Shown piece after piece: positions 44,534 through 53,028 of a stretch of 64,000 bases of DNA. The stretch spans positions 1-64,000 of the forward strand of contig VXLV01000076.1 of NCBI GenBank assembly GCA_009841405.1, read 5' to 3'. The stretch's first letter is position 1. Each line of letters starts with the position of its first letter. A model generated the notes under the pieces. It searched no databases, was not told where the DNA came from, and was given only the letters and a program-made list of their open reading frames with translations. The stretch is from Chloroflexota bacterium (GTDB lineage: Bacteria > Chloroflexota > Anaerolineae > Aggregatilineales > Phototrophicaceae). Both the position numbers and the translations under genes were made by a program.

Positions 44534-45463
44534 ATGCGGAAAGTGGTCACGCTGACGATGAATCCGGCGCTTGACGTCGGCACAGACATCCATTCGGTCG
44601 CGCCGGAGATCAAGCTGCGCTGCGCGTCGCCGCGATTCCACCCGGGTGGGGGCGGCATCAACGTGTCGCGCGCCATCCGCTTTCTGGGCGGCGAGTCCAG
44701 CGCGGTCTATGCCGCCGGCGGTCACATCGGGGTGATGCTGTCACAGCTGTTGGATGCTGAAGGCATCGCGCATCATCCCGTGCCGATCGCTGGCATCACG
44801 CGCGAGAATCTGGTGGTTTACGAAGAGAGCACATCGCTCCAATACCGCTTCACCATGCCCGGCCCGGAACTGGCGGCGGATGAGTGGATCGCTTGTCTGG
44901 AAACACTGTTTGAACTCGACCCCGATTACATCGTCGCCAGCGGCAGTCTGCCTCAGGGCGTGCCGCTGGAGTTCTACGGCGAGATAACGCGATACGCTCG
45001 CGATTACGGCATCCGGGTTATCCTGGACACGGCCGGGGACGCGCTGAATCGCACGGTAGGCAAAGGCGTCTATCTGCTGAAGCCCAATCTGCGCGAGCTG
45101 GAGTTGTTCGCCGGCGAGAAGATCCGAGGCGAAGCGCATATTCGCGTGGCTTGCCAGCGCCTGATTGCGGAAGGGCTGGCGGAAGTTCTGGTCGTATCGA
45201 TGGGGGCGGCGGGGGCGGCGCTGGTCACCGACACGGACTACCTGCATATCCATGCGCCAGTGACGCCGATCGCCAGCAAAGTCGGCGCGGGCGACAGTAT
45301 GGTCGGCGGCATTGTCATGGGCTTGGCGCAGGGGCGTGATCTGGCCGACGCCGTAAGGCTGGGTGTGGCCGCGGGCAGCGCCGCGGTGATGACCCCCGGC
45401 ACGCAGCTCTGCCGCAAAGACGACGCCTTTCGCCTCTATGAAACGATAAAGACGACTGCCTGA
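44534..45463 (+). CDS. PfkB-family sugar kinase (1-phosphofructokinase-like)
   Basis: Ribokinase-fold kinase of 309 aa. The opening VVTLTMNPALDVG and PGGGGINVSRAIRFLGG match the 1-phosphofructokinase/6-phosphofructokinase-2/tagatose-6-phosphate kinase branch. The second signature has KVGAGDSMVGGIV with the catalytic Asp. It phosphorylates fructose-6-P, fructose-1-P or tagatose-6-P; context does not decide between them. GGAGAG lies 7 nt before the ATG at 44534. The 290-nt gap to the left holds no recognisable feature. Confidence 0.9.
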   Translation: MRKVVTLTMNPALDVGTDIHSVAPEIKLRCASPRFHPGGGGINVSRAIRFLGGESSAVYAAGGHIGVMLSQLLDAEGIAHHPVPIAGITRENLVVYEESTSLQYRFTMPGPELAADEWIACLETLFELDPDYIVASGSLPQGVPLEFYGEITRYARDYGIRVILDTAGDALNRTVGKGVYLLKPNLRELELFAGEKIRGEAHIRVACQRLIAEGLAEVLVVSMGAAGAALVTDTDYLHIHAPVTPIASKVGAGDSMVGGIVMGLAQGRDLADAVRLGVAAGSAAVMTPGTQLCRKDDAFRLYETIKTTA

Positions 45464-45520
45464 CGCGGCAACGGTCCAGGCCGCCATTCCAAGTTAGGCG
45501 CATTGAAGGGAGAATCCGCA

Positions 45521-45826
45521 GTGAGCAGCATTCAAGCGCGAAACGTGAATCATCCCGAACATCGCGAAAACCTCAAAACCGAGAAATACAATATCATACG
45601 CGAAGCCATCCTGGTCGCGTTGCCCGCTGATGACTGGATGTCCTTCGCCGATCTCGAAGACGCGGTCCGCGCCCGGCTGAAGGCCAACGCTGTGCCGGCC
45701 AGGCTCTTCCCCAAGCCCGGCTCCGTCCGCTGGTATTGCAAGGCGGTGCAGCTGGACCTGGAAGCGCGAGACGAAATCGAGCGCCAGCCCAAGAAATCTC
45801 CGCTGCATTTGCGCAAGCGCCGCTGA
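45521..45826 (+). CDS. DUF6958-like small protein
   Basis: Protein of 101 aa. The pattern KYNIIREAILVALP, then LFPKPGSVRWYCKAVQLDLEARDEIER resembles the DUF6958 family, whose function is unknown; it looks like a small winged-helix fold. GTG at 45521 is preferred because AGGGAGA lies 7 nt before it. It follows the sugar kinase by 57 nt and may be co-transcribed. It is convergent with the phospholipase D-like gene, 8 nt apart. Confidence 0.65.
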   Translation: MSSIQARNVNHPEHRENLKTEKYNIIREAILVALPADDWMSFADLEDAVRARLKANAVPARLFPKPGSVRWYCKAVQLDLEARDEIERQPKKSPLHLRKRR

Positions 45827-45834
45827 GCGCGGGC

Positions 45835-47043
45835 TCAGTCGCAGACTACGTCGCCCGGCGCCAGCTCCTCGGCGCTGTCCCAGACGCGCCGCCACTCCTG
45901 CAGGTACAGTTCCGCGATTGCGGCATGGCGGATTATGACGATGTTCTCGTCATTCTTGTTCGCCGCGCTGCGAGAGAAATTGAAGGAGCCGGTAATGACT
46001 GTGTGGTCGTCAATTATGATAACTTTGTGATGCAAGATGTAGCGATTGCCGTCTTGCCGGACGGCCGCGCCGGCGCAATGCAAAGCCGGCAACTGGCTCC
46101 AGCTGGCGGTGCTATTGCGATGCTCGAACACGCCCTGTATCGAGACTTCGCGGCTGGCCGCCTGGTTGAGCATGGCCGCCGCCAGTTCATCCAGCGAGAA
46201 GACAAAGGTCATAAAGCGAATCGACTGCGCGGCGCTTTCGATCTCCGCAATCAGCGCGCTGATTTCGTCCGCCTCGGGCGCGAAAATGACGCGGACTTCG
46301 CCGCCGGCGTGGTCGAATTCTACGATGCCCTCGTCAGTTGAGCGCCCGCCAAATTCGGCCCGTTCAAACATTTCGTCGAATTCGGCCTGGAAGGCGTAGA
46401 CGGCAGCGGCGCTCTCCAGCACCAGAATGTTGTTATTATTGCGATAGGTCCCGTTGACGGTGAAATTCCAGGAACCGGTCCAGACCGCCACGCTGTCGAT
46501 GATGGCGAACTTGTTGTGCATCAACGCGGAGCGGCCGTCGTCCCGTACCTCAGTGCCCAGCTGCGCCAGCACGTGGAGATGCGGGTTGCGGCTGTCGTAC
46601 AGCCCGTGTTCATCATCGGCGACGATTCTCACCCTGACACCGCGGTCGGTCGCGCGCGCGATTGCGGCCTGGATCGGGTCGCTGTTCAGCTCGAAAGCGG
46701 CAATGTCGAGTGTGTCAGCCGCCGCGTCAATTGCGCCGGCCAGGGCGGAATCCATGCCGTCGGCGTAGTCGGCGCGGTCGACGCTGGCGTCCGGCTCATT
46801 GAAGTAGACCCGCCAGCCCTCGCCAAGATAGCCGCGCCCGACAGCGAAGTCGACTTCGCGGTAGGGTGGCCTTGCGGGCGCGCCGGCCGCCTCTGGCGCA
46901 ATGTCGCCAGGCGCCTGCCCAATGTGAAAAGCGCGCAATACGAAGGCGAAGATGATGACAAGTAGCGCTGCCCAGGCGACCAGCAGCCGGCAGGCTCGCT
47001 GCCGGCCTCGCCGGGCGAGTAATTCTTCAGGCGGGATGTTCAT
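45835..47043 (-). CDS. Phospholipase D-like protein with two HKD-type motifs
   Basis: Protein of 402 aa with one N-terminal membrane helix (about residues 18-36) and an extracytoplasmic body. Two PLD repeats follow. The first active site is LMHNKFAIIDS with WNFTVNGTYRNNN; the second is LHHKVIIIDD with GSFNFSRSAANKNDEN. This is the endonuclease/phospholipase D type (Nuc-like). It may degrade extracellular nucleic acid or act on phospholipids. ATG at 47043 has GAGG about 8 nt upstream. The frame stays open far upstream, but that part is antisense to the ABC-F gene. Confidence 0.85.
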   Translation of the reverse strand: MNIPPEELLARRGRQRACRLLVAWAALLVIIFAFVLRAFHIGQAPGDIAPEAAGAPARPPYREVDFAVGRGYLGEGWRVYFNEPDASVDRADYADGMDSALAGAIDAAADTLDIAAFELNSDPIQAAIARATDRGVRVRIVADDEHGLYDSRNPHLHVLAQLGTEVRDDGRSALMHNKFAIIDSVAVWTGSWNFTVNGTYRNNNNILVLESAAAVYAFQAEFDEMFERAEFGGRSTDEGIVEFDHAGGEVRVIFAPEADEISALIAEIESAAQSIRFMTFVFSLDELAAAMLNQAASREVSIQGVFEHRNSTASWSQLPALHCAGAAVRQDGNRYILHHKVIIIDDHTVITGSFNFSRSAANKNDENIVIIRHAAIAELYLQEWRRVWDSAEELAPGDVVCD

Positions 47044-47193
47044 CAATGCGCCTCTGACAACGCGTTGCGGCGTTGTCAAACTGTACTCGGCGACCGCTGT
47101 TTTCGCCATGCGCGGGGGTAAGAGACGGTTACCCGGCCAATGACGCCGTGATACAATGCGGCGGTTTGGCAACGCGACCCACTCTCTTGTCTC

Positions 47194-49098
47194 ATGTCCC
47201 TGCTCACCGCGAACAGACTCGGCAAATTCTACGGCGCTGACGAAGTCCTCAGCGACATCACCGTCTCCATTCCTGCCGGGGCGCGAATCGCTCTGGTCGG
47301 GCCCAACGGCGCCGGCAAGACGACCTTGATCAATATCCTGGCGGGCATTGATCTGGCGACGAGCGGCGCGGTGCATGTCGCGCGGGATGCGCGGGTTTCC
47401 TTCCTGCCGCAGCGTCCGGAACTGGCCGGCAAGCACAGCCTCTGGGATGAACAGCTGAGGGCATTTGCGGATTTGCGCGCCATGGAATCGCGCCTCGCCC
47501 GGCTCGAGCAATGGATGGCGGACGTCAAGCGCGCGGCGGGCGCGCTGGAAGCCTACGGCCCCCTGCAAGCCGAGTTCGAGCGGCGTGGCGGCTATACCTA
47601 CGAGACGCGCGTCAAGATGGTCCTCGGCGGTCTCGGATTCGCTGACAATGACTACGCGACGCCCCTGCCGCAGCTTTCCGGCGGGCAGCGTACGCGGGCC
47701 CTGCTTGGGCGCCTGCTGCTGGAAGAACCGGACCTGCTCATCCTCGACGAGCCCACCAACCATCTGGACATCAGCGCGGTCGAATGGCTGGAAAACTATC
47801 TGGAGACCTTTGCCGGCGCCGTCCTGGCCGTCAGCCATGACCGCTATTTCATCGACCGCTTCGCCAGAACAGTCTGGGAAATTGAGTACAGGCAGTTGCA
47901 GACGTACCGCGGCAATTACAGCGCCTATCGCGCGCAACGTGCCGAGCGGCGAGAAACGCTGCGGCGCGAGTTCGACGCGCAGCAGGAATTCATCCGCAAG
48001 GAGCGCGAATTTATCCGCCGGCACATGGGCAGCCGCGGCACCGCCCAAGCCAAAGGGCGGCTCAAGAAGCTGGCTACGCTGGAGAAGCGCGGCGTTATCC
48101 TGGAGAGCGGGCCCCGACAAAGGCGCAAGATGGCGCTCGAGATGGGCAGCTATCAGCGCAGCGGCGACCAAGTGATAGTCACGCGCGATCTGAGCATCGG
48201 CTACGCCGCGGGCGAGCCCCTGCTCGAAGTGCCGGATTGCCTGATTCTGCGTGGCGAGACAGTTGCGCTGATGGGCCCCAACGGCGTTGGCAAGTCCACC
48301 TTGCTCAAGACGCTCTGCGGCGATTTGCCGGCGCTGGCGGGCGAGGTTCGCCTGGGCGCCAAGGTGAAAGCGGGTTACTTCGCGCAAGCTCATGAGACGC
48401 TGGACGAGGCGAAGACGCTGGTGGACGAGGTGCTCGCTGTCAAGCCGCTGCTGATTTCGCAGGCGCGCGACTGGCTCGGGCGTTTCCTTTTCAGCGGCGA
48501 TGATGTCTTCCGCGCCGTCTCGACCTTGTCCGGCGGCGAGCGCGGGCGGCTGGCGCTGGCAAAACTGGCGCTGGAGGGCGCAAACCTCCTGCTGCTCGAC
48601 GAGCCGACAAATCATCTCGACATCGACAGCCAGGATGTTTTGCAAGCGGTCTTGTCCCAATTTGACGGTACGATCTTGCTGGCCAGCCATGATCGCTATC
48701 TGATCGACGCCCTGGCAACGCAAGTCTGGCACATTAAGCCGGGCGAGCTGTCGATCACCCGCGGCGGCTATCAGGAATTCCTGCGCGCGCGCAATCGGCG
48801 ACTGCAGCGCGCGGCCGACGCCAAGGCGCAAGAGACGGCGCGCGTTCAGGGCAAGGGCGCGGCCGCGCCTGCGGCCAGGAAGTCGGGATTAAATCCCTTC
48901 GAAACCGCAAGGCGCGCAGGCGAGCTGGAAGCAATGATCCACGAGCTGGAAACGCGCCTGGGCGAGATTACTGCGCAGCTTGATAACGCCAGCCTGGCCG
49001 GGGACGCTGGCAAAGTGCGAACCTTGGGCGAGACCTACACGCATACCGAAGCCGAGCTGGAAGCGGCCCTGGAAGAGTGGGGCAGCCTGGCTGAATAG
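47194..49098 (+). CDS. ABC-F family ATPase
   Basis: Soluble twin-ATPase of 634 aa without membrane segments. The two Walker A sites are GPNGAGKTT and GPNGVGKST; signatures are LSGGQRTRA and LSGGERGRL, and both Walker B sites read LDEPTNHLDI. The linker (about residues 245-315) carries the charged helices that reach the ribosomal P-site tRNA. A C-terminal coiled-coil tail (residues 565-634) resembles Uup/ABCF3. ABC-F proteins relieve ribosome stalling or confer antibiotic protection; which applies is not clear. Divergent from the phospholipase D-like gene. Confidence 0.9.
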   Translation: MSLLTANRLGKFYGADEVLSDITVSIPAGARIALVGPNGAGKTTLINILAGIDLATSGAVHVARDARVSFLPQRPELAGKHSLWDEQLRAFADLRAMESRLARLEQWMADVKRAAGALEAYGPLQAEFERRGGYTYETRVKMVLGGLGFADNDYATPLPQLSGGQRTRALLGRLLLEEPDLLILDEPTNHLDISAVEWLENYLETFAGAVLAVSHDRYFIDRFARTVWEIEYRQLQTYRGNYSAYRAQRAERRETLRREFDAQQEFIRKEREFIRRHMGSRGTAQAKGRLKKLATLEKRGVILESGPRQRRKMALEMGSYQRSGDQVIVTRDLSIGYAAGEPLLEVPDCLILRGETVALMGPNGVGKSTLLKTLCGDLPALAGEVRLGAKVKAGYFAQAHETLDEAKTLVDEVLAVKPLLISQARDWLGRFLFSGDDVFRAVSTLSGGERGRLALAKLALEGANLLLLDEPTNHLDIDSQDVLQAVLSQFDGTILLASHDRYLIDALATQVWHIKPGELSITRGGYQEFLRARNRRLQRAADAKAQETARVQGKGAAAPAARKSGLNPFETARRAGELEAMIHELETRLGEITAQLDNASLAGDAGKVRTLGETYTHTEAELEAALEEWGSLAE

Positions 49099-49209
49099 CG
49101 CGCTTGCCAAGACTTTGCGCTGCCAATTCTTCCCGGCGGATGTATCATTGTCCCGGGGCGAATCAGCGTTGGCTGCCCGGCGGACGATCAAAATCTACGG
49201 AGACTCATC

Positions 49210-49848
49210 TTGGATATACACTGGTACGGCTTCAGCTGTTTTCGCATTGCGGAACGCGGTCATACAACGGTCGTGACGGATCCGCGTCACCCGCGGCTGA
49301 ACCTGGCCAAGCTGGGACTGAAGGCGGACTTGGTCACAATCAGCCATGAAGGTATGGCCGAACAAGTTGAGGCGATCCGCGGCGAGGCATACCTCATCAG
49401 CGGCGCCGGCGAGTATGAAGTAGGCGAGCTGTTTGTCACCGGTATTCCGCTGCATGCGCATGATAGCGAAACCGGCAAGGTGAGCAAGAATATCGCCTAT
49501 CATTTGGAATACCCCAACAAACTCAATGTCTTGCACTTGGGAACGCTGCATCAAAAGCCCGACCAATCGATTATCGAGCAGTTCGATGAAGTGCATGTGC
49601 TGCTGCTTCCTGTGGGCGGGGCCGGGCTTAGCGGCGACGAACTGGCCGACCTGATCAGCCTGATTGAACCGGGATACGTGCTGCCAATGCAGCCCGCGGA
49701 TGTCAGCGACGATGCTTTTGCGACGGCGCTTGGCGTTTTGCTCGCGGGCATGGGCGCCGTTGACGCGGAAGTGCAGGACATGTTGCGCGTAACGTCGTCG
49801 GGTCTCGACGAGCAGACACAGATTATCCCGCTTCGGCCTGGCGCATAA
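49210..49848 (+). CDS. Metallo-beta-lactamase-fold protein with degenerate metal site
   Basis: Protein of 212 aa resembling UlaG-type MBL hydrolases: it begins DIHWYGFSCFRI, and FVTGIPLHAHDS, KNIAYHLEY and VLPMQP fit the fold. The HxHxDH metal motif is reduced to TISHEGMAE, with only the first His left, so metal binding and hydrolysis are doubtful. The start is TTG at 49210 with GGAG 8 nt upstream. It follows the ABC-F gene by 111 nt and may be a binding or regulatory protein. Confidence 0.75.
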   Translation: MDIHWYGFSCFRIAERGHTTVVTDPRHPRLNLAKLGLKADLVTISHEGMAEQVEAIRGEAYLISGAGEYEVGELFVTGIPLHAHDSETGKVSKNIAYHLEYPNKLNVLHLGTLHQKPDQSIIEQFDEVHVLLLPVGGAGLSGDELADLISLIEPGYVLPMQPADVSDDAFATALGVLLAGMGAVDAEVQDMLRVTSSGLDEQTQIIPLRPGA

Positions 49849-49925
49849 GCGCTGGCAAGCCAATTCCAGCCGACTATGCGCTATAATGCGAGTATCGCTT
49901 CGTTAAGCCTCACGGAAAGTGCTTG

Positions 49926-50243
49926 ATGCAAAACGGCAACGTGAAACTCCTCATGAATTGGGATATCAAACCCGGCCTGGATCAAGAGTACTTTGAGTTC
50001 GTCATGCGCGAATGGGTTCCCAATACGACCAAGTTGGGACTGACGCCGATTGAGGCTTGGTACAGCGTCTATACCAGCACGGATACGCCGCGGATTATGG
50101 CGGGCGCGATCGCCGAAGACGAAGCGTCCATGCGCCAGATCATCACCAGCGCCGACTGGGCGGAACTGCAAGACAAGCTCTTTGAGTACGTGGAGAATTA
50201 CAGCCACAAGATCGTTCTTGTGACCGGCGACTACCAGCTCTGA
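49926..50243 (+). CDS. Small hypothetical protein, possible ferredoxin-like barrel
   Basis: Unrecognised protein of 105 aa. The order of a strand (VKLLMNWDI), helix (QEYFEFVMREWVPNTTKLG), two strands, helix and strand suggests a dimeric alpha-beta barrel, as in NIPSNAP or antibiotic-monooxygenase folds, but no signature residues can be named. ATG at 49926 has CGGAAAG 7 nt upstream. It follows the MBL-fold gene by 77 nt and ends before a strong bidirectional terminator. Confidence 0.6.
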   Translation: MQNGNVKLLMNWDIKPGLDQEYFEFVMREWVPNTTKLGLTPIEAWYSVYTSTDTPRIMAGAIAEDEASMRQIITSADWAELQDKLFEYVENYSHKIVLVTGDYQL

Positions 50244-50297
50244 GCCAAGGCTGCGGGGGAATCGCTTGCCTTCGCCGAGCTAGACTGCGCCAAAAAA

Positions 50298-50330
50298 AAG
50301 ACGAGGCGCCGCGCGCCTCGTCTTCCTTTT
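50298..50330. terminator. Bidirectional intrinsic terminator
   Basis: AAGACGAGGCGC (50298-50309) pairs perfectly over 12 bp with GCGCCTCGTCTT (50313-50324) around a 3-nt loop. An A8 run lies on the left and CCTTTT on the right, so it can end transcription from both convergent genes. Confidence 0.85.
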
Positions 50331-50353
50331 GCACTCTCTCCGATTCAGCGGGA

Positions 50354-51997
50354 TTAGCCGCCCATCGCCACGCGCAGCGTATCGCAGGCCGGGCAACTGC
50401 CGTCCGGGCGTACGATGGCGTAACCGGACTGCGGGTCCGAACCCCAGTACGTCGCATCAACATTCCAGACGATCAGCATGCGCACGTAACCCGAACCGCG
50501 CGTCCGATGCACGGCGCCGGCCAGCCACGCGGCTTGCTCCGCCAGCGTATTGTCGGACGCCCAGGCGAAGCCGCCAGGCAGCGCGCCGATACCTTCGCCC
50601 GTCAGGTAACCGAGCTCGGTAATGCATAGGGGTTTGCTGGGGAAGAAGCTGCGGTAGAGCGTCATCATCCGCGGCAAGTACCAGGAATAGTGGCCGGAAC
50701 TGCCAACGGGCGCGCCGCTGGTGGCGTCAGGCGGCACGATGCCGGCGTTGTAGTGGACGCCGACGCAATCCATCACATTTGCGGCGCCGGCGGCGGCCAT
50801 TTGTTGCAGGTAGCAGGCGTCATCGCCGCCGTTGGGGCCGCAGCCCTGGAAGAAGCCAGTAGGCGCCGGCGCGCCGCTCACAACCATCGTAGCCGGGTTG
50901 GCGCCTTTGATGGCGTGGTAGGCCGCGCTCAACATCTGGGTGTAATTGGCGCCGCTTATTTGGCCGGCGGGCCATTCGCGGTCGATGTTCATCTCGTTCC
51001 AGACTTCAATGGCGTCGGCGCCGCCGCGCGCCAATTCAGCCAGGAAGTTGGCGAAAGTCTGATAAAACGCGCCCGGATTGCCGGTGATTGCGTTCTTGTC
51101 GCCGACGACGCTCAGCAATACCTTGAAGCCGTTGCCTTTGGCGCTGTCAATTAGATGCTGGAAATTGCCTGCGCCTTCGCCATGCCACTTGACCTGCCGT
51201 TTGACCCAGGTCATGCCCGCATGCTTCATGTGACCGGGATGGGCGAAGCTCAAGGCCTGGCCGCCCAGTTCAAAGCCGCTGACGTTGGCGGTGCTGGGGG
51301 GCGCTGGTCCCGCTGGCGCTACGCCAGTATCCGGCGCTGGCTCGGGCGGGGGTGGCGCGCCGGGGACTTTCAGGACCTGGCCGACCTTCAAGACATCGGG
51401 ATCTTGGATGCCGTTCATGCGCGCCAATTCGATGTAAGTGATATCGAACTTGGCCGCGATGATGGCCAGTGAATCGCCCCGCTGAACAGTATATGTGGCT
51501 GTAGCGGGCTGGGGTTCGGGCGCGGGCTCTCCGGCGGTAGCCGGCGCGCTTGTCCCTGCTGGCGCCGGCACTTGCAGCACCTGGCCGACATGCAGAACGT
51601 CCGGGTCTTCTATGCCATTCATGCGCGCCAGTTCAATGTAGGTCGTACCGTATTTCGCGGCGATGATTGCCAGGCTCTCGCCACGCTGCACGATATGGGT
51701 GGTCGTGCCACTCGGCTGCGCTGGCGAGAGCGAAGGCGAGGGCGATGGGGCCGGCGATGGCGCGGGGGCTGACGCGCCGCCCGGGGCCGGGATGGTCAGT
51801 TGGTTGCCGGCGTGTATGGTATACGGCTCAGTCAAGCCGTTGGCCTGCGCGATTTCCGCCACAGTGCGGCCGTATAGACGCGCGATGCTATAAAGCGTTT
51901 GTCCGCGCAGAACAGTATGGACTTGCTGCGCGAAAACTGCCGCCCCTAGCGACAGCAGAATCAAGAGGGTCAGTAACGCAATGGCAAGACGGCGCAT
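50354..51997 (-). CDS. Secreted LysM protein with glycoside hydrolase-like domain
   Basis: Protein of 547 aa with a signal peptide, three LysM domains (about residues 26-70, 99-142 and 166-212) joined by Pro/Ala/Ser linkers, and a TIM-barrel domain from about residue 240. The barrel carries the acid/base Glu in EVWNEMN and the nucleophile Glu in CITELGY, as in clan GH-A enzymes (GH5/GH39-like). LysM domains bind peptidoglycan or chitin-like glycans. LysM2 and LysM3 share the IIAAKxxxTYIELARMNGI segment nearly residue for residue, so one arose by recent duplication. AAGGAG precedes the ATG. Confidence 0.85.
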   Translation of the reverse strand: MRRLAIALLTLLILLSLGAAVFAQQVHTVLRGQTLYSIARLYGRTVAEIAQANGLTEPYTIHAGNQLTIPAPGGASAPAPSPAPSPSPSLSPAQPSGTTTHIVQRGESLAIIAAKYGTTYIELARMNGIEDPDVLHVGQVLQVPAPAGTSAPATAGEPAPEPQPATATYTVQRGDSLAIIAAKFDITYIELARMNGIQDPDVLKVGQVLKVPGAPPPPEPAPDTGVAPAGPAPPSTANVSGFELGGQALSFAHPGHMKHAGMTWVKRQVKWHGEGAGNFQHLIDSAKGNGFKVLLSVVGDKNAITGNPGAFYQTFANFLAELARGGADAIEVWNEMNIDREWPAGQISGANYTQMLSAAYHAIKGANPATMVVSGAPAPTGFFQGCGPNGGDDACYLQQMAAAGAANVMDCVGVHYNAGIVPPDATSGAPVGSSGHYSWYLPRMMTLYRSFFPSKPLCITELGYLTGEGIGALPGGFAWASDNTLAEQAAWLAGAVHRTRGSGYVRMLIVWNVDATYWGSDPQSGYAIVRPDGSCPACDTLRVAMGG

Positions 51998-52048
51998 TTC
52001 TACTCCTTACCTGCAGCTTGCTGCCAGAAGTTAAAGTCTACGCGCGTC

Positions 52049-52054
52049 ATTCTA
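52049..52054 (-). promoter_or_regulatory. Possible extended -10 box of the LysM gene
   Basis: TGC-TAGAAT on the minus strand has the TGn extension. A small palindrome (GTGCT-gaa-AGCAC, 52061-52073) lies just upstream of it in transcription direction and could bind a regulator. Confidence 0.35.
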
Positions 52055-52119
52055 GCATGAGTGCTGAAAGCACGCTGAGGTGAACGCGGCGATTGTCGTT
52101 ACTGATATGGCGTTGCTTG

Positions 52120-53010
52120 CTAGTGGCCAACTTCCATGCCCATATCGACAATGGGCAGGCGCGGATCCACGCCGGGCAGCGTGCCGCGCGTCCAGGCGAA
52201 GTCTGGATCCTCGCTGTAGGCGAATTCCCTCGTGGAGCCCGCCAGGAAATTCAAGGTATAGGTCACCGTGCCGGGGGCGCTGACCAGCGTATAATAGCCG
52301 GAGGGCATCAGAATGATATCATGCTGCCGCGCCATCATGAGCGCGTCCGCGCTTTTGTCGGCGCTGTAAACGCGCTGATACGCATAACCGGTGGGGCGGT
52401 CAAACTTGTAAAAGCTGAAGCGATTCAACTGCGCTTCCAGAACTGTCCCGCGCTCATCGGTTCGATGCGCGTCGTGCTTATGCGGCGGGTAGCTCGACCA
52501 ATTGCCGCCGGGCGTGTACAGCTCGTAGACCAGCAGCCGGTCGGCCGGGAAGCCGCCGCCGATCACGCGGCACATCTGCCGCGAGCAATTGCCGCCGCCC
52601 AAGAGCGAGACTTCGATATCGCTCGGCGTGATCATCCGCGGTTGGGATTCGCGCGCGCTCGGCGTCCAGCAAGAGGCGAATTCGAAGTTGTCGCTTAGCG
52701 ATTCGATTTCAAACTCGGTCCCCGGCGGCAGGTAGACGGCGTAGGGCAAGCCGCTGAAGACGCTGTCGCGCCGGCCCACGCCATCGAAATCGCCTTTATT
52801 GGTGTGGATATTGCAGCGCCCGCCCAGCACAACGGCGACGTATTCAAAGGCGTCAATGGCGATCTCGAAGGTCTTGCCTTGCCCCAGACGTATGGCGGCG
52901 AAATTCATCGTGTCCCAGCCGGCGCGCTTGGCGTCCAGAGCGGCGAAGGCGCCGGCCCGGCCCGGGTCATCCGCCGCGATGTGAAGACTGGCGGCAGTCA
53001 GCGTTGCCAT
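52120..53010 (-). CDS. iolB: 5-deoxy-glucuronate isomerase
   Basis: Bicupin of 296 aa of the IolB/KduI family, which isomerises 5-deoxy-glucuronate in myo-inositol breakdown. The conserved YTPGGNWSSYPPHKHD segment carries the metal-binding His residues, with further ligands in the second cupin. The N-terminal cupin is shorter in motif but recognisable in FEYVAVVLGGRC. GGGAG lies 8 nt before the ATG. No other confirmed iol gene is adjacent; the closest relative is the IolE-like barrel at 17777. It sits 18 nt after the ABC ATPase gene. Confidence 0.9.
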   Translation of the reverse strand: MATLTAASLHIAADDPGRAGAFAALDAKRAGWDTMNFAAIRLGQGKTFEIAIDAFEYVAVVLGGRCNIHTNKGDFDGVGRRDSVFSGLPYAVYLPPGTEFEIESLSDNFEFASCWTPSARESQPRMITPSDIEVSLLGGGNCSRQMCRVIGGGFPADRLLVYELYTPGGNWSSYPPHKHDAHRTDERGTVLEAQLNRFSFYKFDRPTGYAYQRVYSADKSADALMMARQHDIILMPSGYYTLVSAPGTVTYTLNFLAGSTREFAYSEDPDFAWTRGTLPGVDPRLPIVDMGMEVGH

Positions 53011-53028
53011 CCTGGCTCTCCCTCACAG

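Noticed and set aside
47044..48831. A minus-strand frame continuing upstream of the phospholipase D-like gene, giving a 998-residue reading frame
   Set aside because: The extra part is exactly antisense to the ABC-F gene, whose two ATPase domains are complete. The PLD protein has its own ATG, ribosome binding site and membrane anchor at 47043.
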